DNA of 18,271 nucleotides from JAKLKS01 sp964370855 (GCA_964370855.1 CAYJMF010000096.1:1-18271), one strand, 5' to 3'; positions 7,257 through 14,593 are shown, numbered from the stretch's first letter. The notes: generated by a model from the letters alone, not told the origin. Program-made: numbers and translations.

Positions 7257-8562
7257 TCTCCCTCACCACCACCCTCCCGTTGACGAACCCGATCCCCGGG
7301 AGGGAGGGCTCCGTCCCGCAGGGTCCCGTCACCACCTGCTTCCCGTCCACCCAGAGTTCCGCCGTCCCGCCGTGGCGGAGAAGCAGGAGTTCCACCTCCT
7401 TCCGCCCCGCGAGGGTGACGGCGGGGTTCGAGGCCGTGGCCGCGGCCTTCGACCAGACGAAGGAGCCGTTCCCGACGACCATCCCCTGGCAGCCCTCCCC
7501 GAAGCGGACCTGCAGCGCCCCGCAGCCGCCGGAGAGATCGACCTTCGCACGCACCGCGCCGTCGGCGAGGAGCGCGTCCCCGAAGCCGCAGACGCGCCAC
7601 TCCCCGCCGCCGCCGGAGCCGGTGACGGCGCCGTCCTTCAGGGTCCACGTCCCCTCCTCCCCCGCGTGCAGGGGGGAGGCGAGGACGCTCCTCCACTCCG
7701 TCTCCTTCCCGACCACCGTCCCGTAGTCCGGTTCCCAGCGCGGGAACTCCACCTTCTCCCCGGCCCGCTGGCGCAGCAGCGTCTCGACCTCGGGCCGCAG
7801 GACGAACCTGTCCAGGGCCCCGTGCCAGGACTTCTCCAGCACGGACTCGTCGGCGCCGAAGGCCTTCTTCGCCCCCATCCCCGCGTAGTACTTCCGCACC
7901 TTCTCCGCCCCGTGCTCGCGGAGGAGGTGGAGGAGGAAGGAGCCCGCGACGTCGTAGGCGTCGAAGCCGGGCCGCTCCCGGAGCCACGCGTAGAAGTCCG
8001 GCGCCCCGGTCATCGCCGCGAGCGGCGGCAGCTCCTTCCGCTTCCGGAGGAAGGCCGCCACGGCGTCCACCGGCACCCCGTGCACGTGCTCCAGCACCGC
8101 GTTGGCGAGCCCCTCGGCGAAGAAGAGGTTGCGGGGCTCCTCCCCGGCCTTCGGGAATCGCAGGGCCACCACGTGCACCAGCTCGTGGAGCCGGGTCTGG
8201 TCGTTGTCGTAGGGGAGGTGGCACTGGTCGTTCCAGGAGAAGCCCCCGGTCCCCGCGGTGCCGGTGATGCGCGCCAGCTCCTCCACGTCGTCGTAGAGGA
8301 AGAGCCGGTAGCGCGCGTCGTTCCTCACCTTCAGCGTCCCGGTAATCCGGTCGAGGTCCCGCTCCGCCGCGGCCCCGGTGCGCTCCACGGAGGCGGCGGC
8401 CCGGGAGCCGGGGCGGACGTGGAGGTCGAAGTGCTCGGTCTTCACCGTGTCCGTGAGGACCGTCGCGGCGGCGCCGGCCGCGGCGGGGGGAGCGGGGGCG
8501 GCGCGGGGCAGGAGGAGGGAGAGCGCCGCGACGAGGACGGGGGCGATTCCGGGGGAGTTCAT
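7234..8562 (-). CDS. Secreted gluzincin-like (peptidase MA) metallopeptidase with C-terminal beta-sandwich-like domain
   Basis: The 442-residue protein begins with a signal peptide (APVLVAALSLLLPRAAPAP). Residues about 40-260 look like a peptidase-MA-type domain: HELVH at 126-130 supplies two zinc-binding His and the catalytic Glu, and E150 in LFFAEGLANAV, 20 residues on, is the likely third ligand. Residues about 290-440 form a separate beta-rich domain (GTWTLKDGAVTGSG, ELWVDGKQVVTG, IGFVNGRVVVREIRVRAG) resembling the LamG/DUF1080-like sandwiches that often bind sugars. It is probably exported and acts on envelope or external protein or glycoprotein; the substrate is unknown. It lies 33 bp downstream of the CDF transporter and is probably cotranscribed. 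No good Shine-Dalgarno precedes the ATG, but the signal peptide supports that start. Confidence 0.8.
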   Translation of the reverse strand: MNSPGIAPVLVAALSLLLPRAAPAPPAAAGAAATVLTDTVKTEHFDLHVRPGSRAAASVERTGAAAERDLDRITGTLKVRNDARYRLFLYDDVEELARITGTAGTGGFSWNDQCHLPYDNDQTRLHELVHVVALRFPKAGEEPRNLFFAEGLANAVLEHVHGVPVDAVAAFLRKRKELPPLAAMTGAPDFYAWLRERPGFDAYDVAGSFLLHLLREHGAEKVRKYYAGMGAKKAFGADESVLEKSWHGALDRFVLRPEVETLLRQRAGEKVEFPRWEPDYGTVVGKETEWRSVLASPLHAGEEGTWTLKDGAVTGSGGGGEWRVCGFGDALLADGAVRAKVDLSGGCGALQVRFGEGCQGMVVGNGSFVWSKAAATASNPAVTLAGRKEVELLLLRHGGTAELWVDGKQVVTGPCGTEPSLPGIGFVNGRVVVREIRVRAGK

Positions 8563-8595
8563 GCGGGGGATGGTAGGCGGACCCCGCTCCCCCCG

Positions 8596-9675
8596 TCAAC
8601 CGGCCTTCGCCGCCTCCTTCTCCTCCCGCCCGCCGCCCGGCGCGTAGGGGGGGCCGACGATGGACTCCCGCGTCACCGGGGGCCGCGCCTCGAAGGGGGC
8701 GGCCCGCACGGCGCAGCCCTCCAGCGGGCAGCGCCGGCAGTAGGTCCGCCGGCAGGGGTCGAGGTGGAAGAAGATCTCCCCGTCCCGCTTCCAGTTCGCC
8801 AGCACCCAGCGCTCCATGGCCTCGGCGGCGTCGTGGCCCTGCTCCACGGTCCAGTACTCCGGCACCACCACGTGGGCGTCCACGTGGGCGAAGGAGCCGC
8901 TCCGGATGGCGCGGGTCTCGTGGATCTCGATGGCCCCCCCCGTCGGCATCCGCGCGAAGAGCGAGGCCAGCTCCTCGAGGAGCTCCGGGTCCTCCTCGTC
9001 GAGGAGCCCGCCGGCAGCCTGGCGCACGAGCCGGACCCCGGCGTAGCACAGCAGCGCTCCCACGAGGATGGCCACCACGGGATCGATCCAGAGGACGCCG
9101 GTGGCCTTCACGAGGAGGAGGCCGACCACCACCCCGGCGCTGGTCCAGAAGTCCGAAAGGACGTGCTTCCCGTCGGCCACCAGCGCCGGCGAATGGGTCC
9201 GCCTCCCCGCGCGCACGAGGTACCAGCCGAGGACGGCGTTGCCGGCGCCGGCGCCGAGGATCAGGAGGAGCCCCGTGCTCAGCTCCCGGATCTCGACCCC
9301 GTGGAGGAGGGCGTGGATCCCCTCGTAGAGGATCATCACCGCGGCGAAGGCGACGAGGCCCCCCTCGAAGACCGCCGTGAAGAACTCCATCTTCCCGTGC
9401 CCGTAGGGGTGGTTGGCGTCGGCGGGGCGGGCGGCGAAGGCGATGGCGCCGAGGGCGAAGAGGGCCGCCACGACGTTCACGATGGACTCCATGGCGTCGG
9501 AGTAGACCGCCGCCGAGGAGGTCAGGTACCAGGCGTAGAACTTCACGCAGAGGAGCAGGATCCCCGCGCCGAGGGAGACGAAGCCGGCCCGCATCCGCTC
9601 CCGCACCATGGGGGAGGGGGGGGGGTGGTCGTGGTCCGGGGTGCGGCCCCCGGCCCGGGCGGTGCGCTGGTCCAT
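8596..9675 (-). CDS. Cation diffusion facilitator (CDF) transporter with C-terminal cysteine cluster
   Basis: The 359-residue inner-membrane protein has CDF hallmarks: SDAMESIVNVVAA in TM2 (Asp60), HPYGHGKMEFF (89-99) between TM2 and TM3, and a TM5 site ADGKHVLSDFW (Asp168, His171, Asp175). A cytoplasmic domain follows (about 222-305) with IHETRAIRSGSFAHVDAHVVV. CDF proteins export divalent metals such as Zn, Fe, Co or Mn in exchange for protons. The tail carries C308-x4-C313-x2-C316-x4-C321, a possible metal site I recall from some relatives. The metal cannot be assigned. The N-terminus is His-rich (PDHDHPPP). The ATG has an AGGA site about 11 bases upstream. It shares a palindrome-rich 117-bp intergenic region with the divergent YceI gene. 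Confidence 0.9.
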   Translation of the reverse strand: MDQRTARAGGRTPDHDHPPPSPMVRERMRAGFVSLGAGILLLCVKFYAWYLTSSAAVYSDAMESIVNVVAALFALGAIAFAARPADANHPYGHGKMEFFTAVFEGGLVAFAAVMILYEGIHALLHGVEIRELSTGLLLILGAGAGNAVLGWYLVRAGRRTHSPALVADGKHVLSDFWTSAGVVVGLLLVKATGVLWIDPVVAILVGALLCYAGVRLVRQAAGGLLDEEDPELLEELASLFARMPTGGAIEIHETRAIRSGSFAHVDAHVVVPEYWTVEQGHDAAEAMERWVLANWKRDGEIFFHLDPCRRTYCRRCPLEGCAVRAAPFEARPPVTRESIVGPPYAPGGGREEKEAAKAG

Positions 9676-9714
9676 CGCCCCATCCTGCGGGGGAATCCGG
9701 GAATTCCACGTATC

Positions 9715-9740
9715 GAAACCGGGTTTCAGGGGATCCCCTG
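9715..9740. promoter_or_regulatory. Two adjoining palindromes in the CDF/YceI intergenic region
   Basis: GAAACC-G-GGTTTC (9715-9727) is a palindrome with 6-bp arms. It shares one base with CAGGGGATCCCCTG (9727-9740), a perfect 14-bp palindrome. A further GGAATTCC lies at 9700-9707. They sit between divergent start codons at 9675 and 9793, where an operator would be expected. TATCAT at 9751-9756 could be a -10 element for the YceI gene, but I found no matching -35. No factor can be assigned. Confidence 0.4.
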
Positions 9741-9792
9741 GTCACCCGTCTATCATTGGGACGGGTTCCCGAACGCACCACAGGAGGTTCCC

Positions 9793-10512
9793 ATGACGAC
9801 CCGCACCGCCCGCCTCGCCCTGCTGCCCGCCCTGGCCCTGCTCATCGGAGCCCCCTGCCTCGCGGGGCGCTGCCTGCCCGCCGCCTTCGCCCAGGAGAAG
9901 GAGGGGGACGCGAAGGCCGGGGAGGCGAAGGCCGCCGCCGACGAGGTGAAGGGGACCCTCTACCACTTCGGCGTCACGGAGCAGCGCACCAACGTGCTCT
10001 TCGAGTCGGAGACCACCGTGGAGACCATCCACGGGATCACCCACAGGATCTCCGGCACCGCCACCTTCGACTTCGAGGGCGGCAAGGCCGTCACGGAGCT
10101 CACGGTGCCCGTGAAGTCCCTCTCCACCGGCCTCGAGGCGCGGGACGGCCACATGATGGGGGAGGACTGGCTCGACGCGGAGAAGCACCCGGACATCGTC
10201 TTCAAGGCCACCTCCCTCAAGCGGGTCAAGGTCCTCGACGAGAAGGCCATGAAGGAGACATGGGCCTACGAAGGGACCCTCACCATCAAGGGGAAGTCCA
10301 ACGCCCTCAAGGGCGAGGCGACGGTCCAGCGCATCCCCGACGAGCTCGGGAAGAAGCTCGGCAAGGGCTCCTGGGTGAAGGTGAAGACCGAGTTCCAGGT
10401 GACCCTCAAGGACTTCGGCATCGAGGTCCCCGACGTCTCCGCCGCCAAGGTGAGCCCGATCTGGGACATCAAGCTCGACCTCCTCGCCACCACCGCGGAA
10501 CCGAAGAAGTAG
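9793..10512 (+). CDS. YceI family periplasmic protein
   Basis: The 239-residue product has a Sec signal peptide of about 33 residues ending near AFA/QE, then a Lys/Ala/Glu-rich linker (34-52). The YceI lipocalin-like barrel follows: VLFESETTVETIHGITHRIS, VTELTVPVKSLSTGLEARD, HMMGEDWLDAEKHPDIVFKA and YEGTLTIKGKSNALKGE. YceI proteins are periplasmic barrels that bind polyisoprenoid or other lipophilic ligands; E. coli YceI is induced by high pH. The start is secure: an AGGAGG (9782-9787) lies five bases before the ATG. It is followed after 21 bp by a small membrane protein gene, probably in the same transcript. Confidence 0.92.
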   Translation: MTTRTARLALLPALALLIGAPCLAGRCLPAAFAQEKEGDAKAGEAKAAADEVKGTLYHFGVTEQRTNVLFESETTVETIHGITHRISGTATFDFEGGKAVTELTVPVKSLSTGLEARDGHMMGEDWLDAEKHPDIVFKATSLKRVKVLDEKAMKETWAYEGTLTIKGKSNALKGEATVQRIPDELGKKLGKGSWVKVKTEFQVTLKDFGIEVPDVSAAKVSPIWDIKLDLLATTAEPKK

Positions 10513-10533
10513 CCGGGGAGAGGGAGAACGACC

Positions 10534-10998
10534 GTGAAGACCCTCCTCAGGACCCTCGGCCTCGGCGCCGTCGCGGTGGGGCTCCTCGCCCTGCCCGGGG
10601 CATGGCTCGTGGACCGGGCGGCGGGGCGGGAGCTCCTCGTCGTGGAGGCCCACGCCGACGACGTCGTCGAGACCTACCGCGCCATGTGGGAGATCGACGG
10701 GGGCGGCAAGGAGGGGGTGCCCGCCATCTACGGCACACCCCGGGGGGTGGAGCGGCTCCTGTTCGTCCCCGCGGAGAAGATCGTGAGCCCCGCGGAGGAT
10801 CCCGGCTCCTCCCTCTACCTCAAGGCCGCCGGCGACCACCCCTTCCAGGCGCAGACCCTCTGGTACTTCGGCGTGCCGACGGCCATCGGGGCCCTCGTCG
10901 TGGGGGGCGGGCTCCTGCTGGCGGCGCGGCGGACGACAACGACAGAACGGTGTCAGACACCTGTTGGCTGCGGCGGCGGAGACTCCCGCGGGGCCTGA
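10534..10998 (+). CDS. Hypothetical two-helix membrane protein; C-terminus encoded by inverted repeat
   Basis: I do not recognise this 154-residue protein. It has an N-terminal hydrophobic segment (about 5-25), a soluble loop of about 85 residues (ELLVVEAHADDVVETYRAMW, AIYGTPRGVERLLF, SSLYLKAAGDHPF) and a second membrane helix (about 110-131). The loop probably lies outside the cytoplasmic membrane. Residues 133-154 (RTTTTERCQTPVGC...) are encoded by the left arm and spacer of a long inverted repeat. The natural end may have been near residue 132, with the repeat supplying a replacement tail and stop codon. The GTG start has a purine-rich site (GGGGAGAGGGAG) just upstream. It sits 21 bp after the YceI gene. 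Confidence 0.65.
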   Translation: MKTLLRTLGLGAVAVGLLALPGAWLVDRAAGRELLVVEAHADDVVETYRAMWEIDGGGKEGVPAIYGTPRGVERLLFVPAEKIVSPAEDPGSSLYLKAAGDHPFQAQTLWYFGVPTAIGALVVGGGLLLAARRTTTTERCQTPVGCGGGDSRGA

Positions 10999-11051
10999 AT
11001 CCCGCGCCGCCGCAGCCAACAGGTGTCTGACACCGTTCTGTCGTTGTCGTC
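10932..11051. repeat. 120-bp element with perfect 47-bp inverted arms
   Basis: Arm 10932-10978 is the exact reverse complement of arm 11005-11051, with a 26-nt spacer (10979-11004). Each arm contains the short palindrome GGTGTC-A-GACACC (left copy 10949-10961) and has flanks GACGACAACGACAGAAC and TGTTGGCTGCGGCGGCG. The complement continues no further on either side and I saw no target-site duplication. The design, paired short palindromes in inverted orientation, resembles REP/BIME-type elements moved by REP-associated tyrosine transposases; none is encoded here. It would also form a very strong hairpin between the upstream genes and the SHMT-like gene, so it may act as a terminator. Confidence 0.9.
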
Positions 11052-11110
11052 GTCACCCCCCCTACCCGGAATCGTCTCGGGGCGTTCCGGGGGGTGGCTA
11101 CGATGTCGGG

Positions 11111-12367
11111 ATGAACCCCACCGCCCTCCCCGCACCCGTGCAGCAGGTCTTCGACGCCATCCAGCGCCAGGAGGAGTGGCGCTCCCACTGCCTCAACATG
11201 ATCGCCAGCGAGAACGTGCTCTCGCCGCTGGCGCTCCGCGCCCTCTGCTCCGACTTCATCGCGCGGTACGCCGAGGGCCACCCCGGCGCCCGCTACTACG
11301 AGGGGACCCGGTACATCGACGAGATCGAGTCCCGCCTCGAGGCCGAGGTGAAGGCGGTCTTCCGCTCGACCCGGGCCGACGTCCGCCCCGTGTCCGGGAC
11401 CGTGGCCAACGACGCCGTCTTCCACACGGTCATCGAGAAGGGGACCACGGTGCTCGCCCACGGCGTCCCCGCCGGGGGCCACGTCAGCCACCAGCGCTTC
11501 GGCGCGCTGGGCAAGGTGGCGGGGACCATCAAGCGCATCCCGCTGGCCCCCGACGGCATCCGCACCGACGTGGCGAAGACCCGGGACCTCGTCCTCAAGG
11601 AGCGGCCCTCCGTCCTCCTCCTCGGACGCTCCCTCTTCCTCCACCCGGAGCCCGTGAAGGAGCTCCGCGACGTCTGCACCGAGACCGGCACCCTCATCCT
11701 CTTCGACGGCGCCCACGTGCTCGGCCTCATCGCCGGCGGCCTCTTCCAGGACCCCCTCCGCGAGGGCGCCGACCTCATGATGGGCTCCACCCACAAGACC
11801 TACTTCGGCCCCCAGCGCGGCGTCATCGTCTCCAACACCCCCGACGACGCCCTCTGGAAGAAGGTGGACCGCGGCGTCTTCCCCGGCGCCACCAGCAACC
11901 ACCACCTCTTCACCCTCCCCCCGATGCTCGTGGCGACCCTCGAGGTGAAGGAGTTCGGCGCCCGGTACGCGAAGGACGTCGTGGCCAACGCCCGCGCCTT
12001 CGCCCGCTCCCTCGTGAAGCGCGGCGTCCCCTGCATCGGCGAGGAGTTCGGCTACACCCACTCCCACCAGGTCGCCGTGGACGCCTCCCCCTTCGGCGGC
12101 GGCGGGCCCTGCTCGCGCCGCCTCTGCGAGCAGAACGTCGTCTCCAACATGAACACGCTCCCCGGGGACGACCCCAAGACCGCCAAGGACCCCCGCGGCA
12201 TCCGCTTCGGCGTGCAGGAGATGACCCGCTTCGGCGCCACGGAAGGGACCATGGACGCCATGGCCGAACTCGTGGCGGCCTGCCTGAAGAAGGAGAGGGA
12301 CATCTCCGCCGAGGTCCGGAAGCTCCGCGAGGGCCTCCAGACGGTCCACTACACCTTCAAGACGTAG
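11111..12367 (+). CDS. Serine hydroxymethyltransferase-like PLP enzyme (archaeal-type)
   Basis: The 418-residue protein is a fold-type I PLP enzyme close to GlyA: IASENVLSP (31-39), RYAEGHPGARYYEGTRYIDE (52-71), FDGAHVLGLIAGG (Asp199, His202), STHKT with the PLP-binding Lys229, and GIRFG (Arg364) for the substrate carboxylate. SHMT converts serine and tetrahydrofolate to glycine and methylene-tetrahydrofolate in the cytoplasm. It differs from usual bacterial GlyA in regions near the folate site (GGHVSHQRFGALG where GGHLTHG is typical; THKTYFGPQRG for THKTLxGPRGG) and looks more like archaeal enzymes. It may use another pterin or another beta-hydroxy amino acid. The ATG has no strong Shine-Dalgarno but begins where the family does. 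It follows the long inverted repeat, and its 3' end overlaps the convergent deacetylase gene by 11 bp. Confidence 0.85.
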   Translation: MNPTALPAPVQQVFDAIQRQEEWRSHCLNMIASENVLSPLALRALCSDFIARYAEGHPGARYYEGTRYIDEIESRLEAEVKAVFRSTRADVRPVSGTVANDAVFHTVIEKGTTVLAHGVPAGGHVSHQRFGALGKVAGTIKRIPLAPDGIRTDVAKTRDLVLKERPSVLLLGRSLFLHPEPVKELRDVCTETGTLILFDGAHVLGLIAGGLFQDPLREGADLMMGSTHKTYFGPQRGVIVSNTPDDALWKKVDRGVFPGATSNHHLFTLPPMLVATLEVKEFGARYAKDVVANARAFARSLVKRGVPCIGEEFGYTHSHQVAVDASPFGGGGPCSRRLCEQNVVSNMNTLPGDDPKTAKDPRGIRFGVQEMTRFGATEGTMDAMAELVAACLKKERDISAEVRKLREGLQTVHYTFKT

Positions 12368-13277
12368 CCAGGGACCCGAAGGAAGCGGCCTCGAAGCCCG
12401 CCGCGGCGACGGAGCGGCGGAAGTCCTCCGACAGGAGGACCCCCCCCCCCGCCACCCCGGCCCGGTCCCGGGAGAAGGGGAGCGGGGAGTCCGCGCAGGA
12501 GCGCCCCCGATGGACCATCAGCTCCACCACGCGCCCGGCCACCGTCCGGAGGCCCGCCTCCAGCACCGCCGCGGAGCCGGTGTTGGCGAAGGCGAAGCCG
12601 AGGAAGGCGTCGGGGAAGCGGACCCCCTCGGGCAGCCGAAGCACCGTCCGGAGCGAGAGGGCCCGGAGGGAGCCCAGGGCGCGATGCCCGAAGCGGACCA
12701 TCCGCTTCCCCGTCTCGTCGAGGTCCCCGGGGTCGTGGGGCATGGAGGGCTCCTCCACGGGGCCCCCGGGGGCGTCCGGGGGAGGCTCCGGCTCCGCGGG
12801 GATGCGGATCCAGCGCAGGGCCCGGTCCGAGGCCAGGAGGCGCGCGACCCCCTCCCGGACCCCGGGCAGGACGTGGACGTGGTTGTGCCCGTTGAGGCCG
12901 ACGGGGTCGAGCCCCCACTCCCGCAGGCGCGCCACCTGGGCCGCCGCCTCCCGGGCCACGTCGGCGGGATCGACCCCTCCGCCGTGGGCCCGATCCCAGA
13001 AGGAGCGCTTGTCCCCCAGGAACTCCCCGTCGGGCCCCGTGAGGGAGGGGGCGGGCCCGGCGAGGGGGGCCCCCTCGGTGAGGTTGAGGTGGAGGACCAC
13101 GGAGACCCCGGGGAAGGCCCGCAGCCCCGCGGCGAGGGACTCGGCGTGGGAGCCGTTGGCGAGGACGGCCACGTTGCGGACGAGGCCCCCGTCGAGGACG
13201 TCGAGGATTCCATGGTCGCGGCGGGCGTCCACCCCGCCGTCGTCGGCCACCACCAAGAGCGATCGGGATTCCGCCAT
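12357..13277 (-). CDS. ChbG/YdjC-type carbohydrate deacetylase family protein
   Basis: The 306-residue protein has the layout of the YdjC/ChbG family. LLVVADDGG (7-15) gives the metal-binding Asp pair; VVLHLNLTEG (His63) and GLNGHNHVHVLP (His131, His133, His135) give the remaining metal ligands. ChbG removes one acetyl group from chitooligosaccharides; other members act on N-acetyl sugars or glycolipid precursors, so the substrate is open. The family phrase ADDFG is ADDGG here. No signal peptide is seen. I chose ATG 13277 because the first conserved strand follows at once; an upstream GTG at 13334 would add 19 non-conserved residues. It is divergent from the HAD gene across 65 bp and convergent with the SHMT-like gene. 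Confidence 0.85.
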   Translation of the reverse strand: MAESRSLLVVADDGGVDARRDHGILDVLDGGLVRNVAVLANGSHAESLAAGLRAFPGVSVVLHLNLTEGAPLAGPAPSLTGPDGEFLGDKRSFWDRAHGGGVDPADVAREAAAQVARLREWGLDPVGLNGHNHVHVLPGVREGVARLLASDRALRWIRIPAEPEPPPDAPGGPVEEPSMPHDPGDLDETGKRMVRFGHRALGSLRALSLRTVLRLPEGVRFPDAFLGFAFANTGSAAVLEAGLRTVAGRVVELMVHRGRSCADSPLPFSRDRAGVAGGGVLLSEDFRRSVAAAGFEAASFGSLATS

Positions 13278-13342
13278 CGCGCCCCCGTCCCTTTCTTCGC
13301 CGGCAGGCTCCCGGGCCGGATTCTCTCCCACCACGGTAACCC

Positions 13343-14047
13343 ATGAAAGCCCTCTTCCTCGACGCCGGTCTCACCCTTCTCCGGGCCCACCCCTCCCTCG
13401 GGGGGGTGTACACCGGGGTCACCCGCCGGTTCGGCCGGGAGATCCCCCCCGCGGACTTCGACGGCGCCGCCGGGGCCGCCTTCCACGCCATGGCCGCGGA
13501 GCACCGCGCCGCCGGCGAGGAGGGGATGCGCACCTCCGACGCCCTCGAGCGGGAGTCCTGGCGCCGCCACGCCCGCGGCGTCATGGAGGCGCTCCCCGCC
13601 ATGGACGGCATCGACTTCGAGGCGTGGTTCGAGGACCTCTACCGGGACTTCGGCTCCTCCGCCGTCTGGCGGCCCTACGACGACGTCGTGCCGGCCCTGG
13701 AGCGGTTCCGTGCCCGGGGGCTGCGGCTGGCCGTCGTCTCCAACTGGGACTCCCGCCTCCACGCCATCCTCGAGGACGGGGACCTCCGCCGCTGGTTCGA
13801 CGAGGTCGTCGTCTCCTCGGAGATCGGCTGGCGCAAGCCCCACCCGGGCATCTTCCGCCACGCCCTCGAGGTCATGGGCGTCGGGCCAGGCGAGGTCCTC
13901 CACGTCGGGGATTCCGTGGGGGACGACCTGGAGGGGGCCGCGGGCTGCGGCATCGGGGCGGTCCTCATCGACCGGGAGGGCGTCCGGCGGGCCCCGGAGG
14001 GCTTCCGCCGGGTGGGGGACCTGCGGGAGGTCGAGGGGCTGCTGTGA
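13343..14047 (+). CDS. HAD superfamily hydrolase (HDHD3/REG-2-like)
   Basis: The 234-residue cytoplasmic protein has the four HAD motifs: I, LFLDAGLTLL with nucleophile Asp7; II, LAVVSNWDSRL; III, the Lys in IGWRKPHPGIF; IV, HVGDSVGDDLEGA. The helical cap lies between motifs I and II, typical of subfamily IA. The usual general-acid Asp two residues after the nucleophile is Gly9, a feature I associate with the REG-2/HDHD3 branch and consistent with weak or specialised phosphatase activity. The substrate is unknown. The ATG begins right at motif I as is normal. It ends just before a strong terminator hairpin. Confidence 0.88.
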   Translation: MKALFLDAGLTLLRAHPSLGGVYTGVTRRFGREIPPADFDGAAGAAFHAMAAEHRAAGEEGMRTSDALERESWRRHARGVMEALPAMDGIDFEAWFEDLYRDFGSSAVWRPYDDVVPALERFRARGLRLAVVSNWDSRLHAILEDGDLRRWFDEVVVSSEIGWRKPHPGIFRHALEVMGVGPGEVLHVGDSVGDDLEGAAGCGIGAVLIDREGVRRAPEGFRRVGDLREVEGLL

Positions 14048-14050
14048 AGA

Positions 14051-14083
14051 ACGGGCCGGGAGGTCGGAGACCTCCCGGCCCGT
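14051..14083. terminator. Strong terminator-like hairpin between convergent genes
   Basis: Arms 14051-14064 (ACGGGCCGGGAGGT) and 14070-14083 pair perfectly over 14 bp, and C14065-G14069 extends this to 15 bp around a GGA loop. It begins 3 bp after the HAD gene's stop codon, 21 bp before the end of the convergent hypothetical gene. No T tract follows, but placement and stability favour a bidirectional terminator. Confidence 0.75.
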
Positions 14084-14104
14084 GGGCACTCTCCGGCGCT
14101 GAAA

Positions 14105-14581
14105 CTACATGCCGGAGTCGTCGGGCAGGGGCGGAAGGGTGGGGAGGAGTCCCACCAGGACCACGGCATCCTCGGAGTCGCGGAGCTGGAAGGAGGCCCC
14201 GCCGAGCTCGTCCAGGGTCTTGCCGAAGGGCAGGGCGCCGCCCTTCTTCGTGTCCACCCGGGAGTTGATGTTCCCCTTTCCGCGGGTCGTGATGGCGTCG
14301 CCGAAGGGCTGGAAGTCCTCGCCGTCCACGGTGGGGTCGTCCACGAACATCCGGTAGTCGGCCTTCTTCTCCAGCTTCCAGGCCTGGAGCCGGAGCCAGG
14401 AACGCTCCTCGGCCTTCCCGTGGGCCGGGTAGTACTTGGCCGTCAGGCGGCCGTAGGCGTCGGGGCTCGGGGAGAGCTCGGCGGCGGCGAGGTCCTCCTT
14501 GTCCATGCGGGTCGCGGCGAGGGCGACCCCGAGACCGAGGGCGAGGACGGCGGCGGCCGCGGCGAAACGGGCGATTCTCAC
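14105..14581 (-). CDS. Hypothetical secreted protein
   Basis: This 158-residue product is not one I recognise. It starts with a clear Sec signal peptide (residues 1 to about 23, ARFAAAAAVLALGLGVALAA). The mature part is about 135 residues with a basic, probably beta-rich core: LRLQAWKLEKKADYRMFVDD, FQPFGDAITTRGKGNINSR, LPFGKTLDELGGASFQLRD and SEDAVVLVGLLP. It ends PPLPDDSGM. There are no cysteines and no lipobox. The GTG start is well supported by a full Shine-Dalgarno. A 133-bp gap separates it from the metallopeptidase-like gene upstream, long enough for its own promoter. Confidence 0.75.
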   Translation of the reverse strand: MRIARFAAAAAVLALGLGVALAATRMDKEDLAAAELSPSPDAYGRLTAKYYPAHGKAEERSWLRLQAWKLEKKADYRMFVDDPTVDGEDFQPFGDAITTRGKGNINSRVDTKKGGALPFGKTLDELGGASFQLRDSEDAVVLVGLLPTLPPLPDDSGM

Positions 14582-14584
14582 ACT

Positions 14585-14593
14585 TCACCTCCT
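14585..14593 (-). promoter_or_regulatory. Full-length Shine-Dalgarno fixing a GTG start
   Basis: On the minus strand AGGAGGTGA lies three bases before the GTG at 14581, with six bases between AGGAGG and the start codon. It is the longest match to the anti-Shine-Dalgarno in the window, where most genes have weak or no sites. It suggests high expression of the secreted hypothetical protein. Confidence 0.8.

Noticed and set aside
6701..9781. A 1026-codon open frame on the minus strand in a different phase from the peptidase and CDF genes
   Set aside because: Its product is a low-complexity Arg/Gly/Pro-rich string without any motif. It is a high-GC shadow of two recognisable genes. The same holds for the other very long frames, for example 1425-3872, 3368-6001 and 6937-9792 on the plus strand.
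10932..11051. Insertion sequence or CRISPR-like structure
   Set aside because: There are only two arms in inverted orientation, with no transposase frame inside, no direct-repeat spacing and no visible target duplication.
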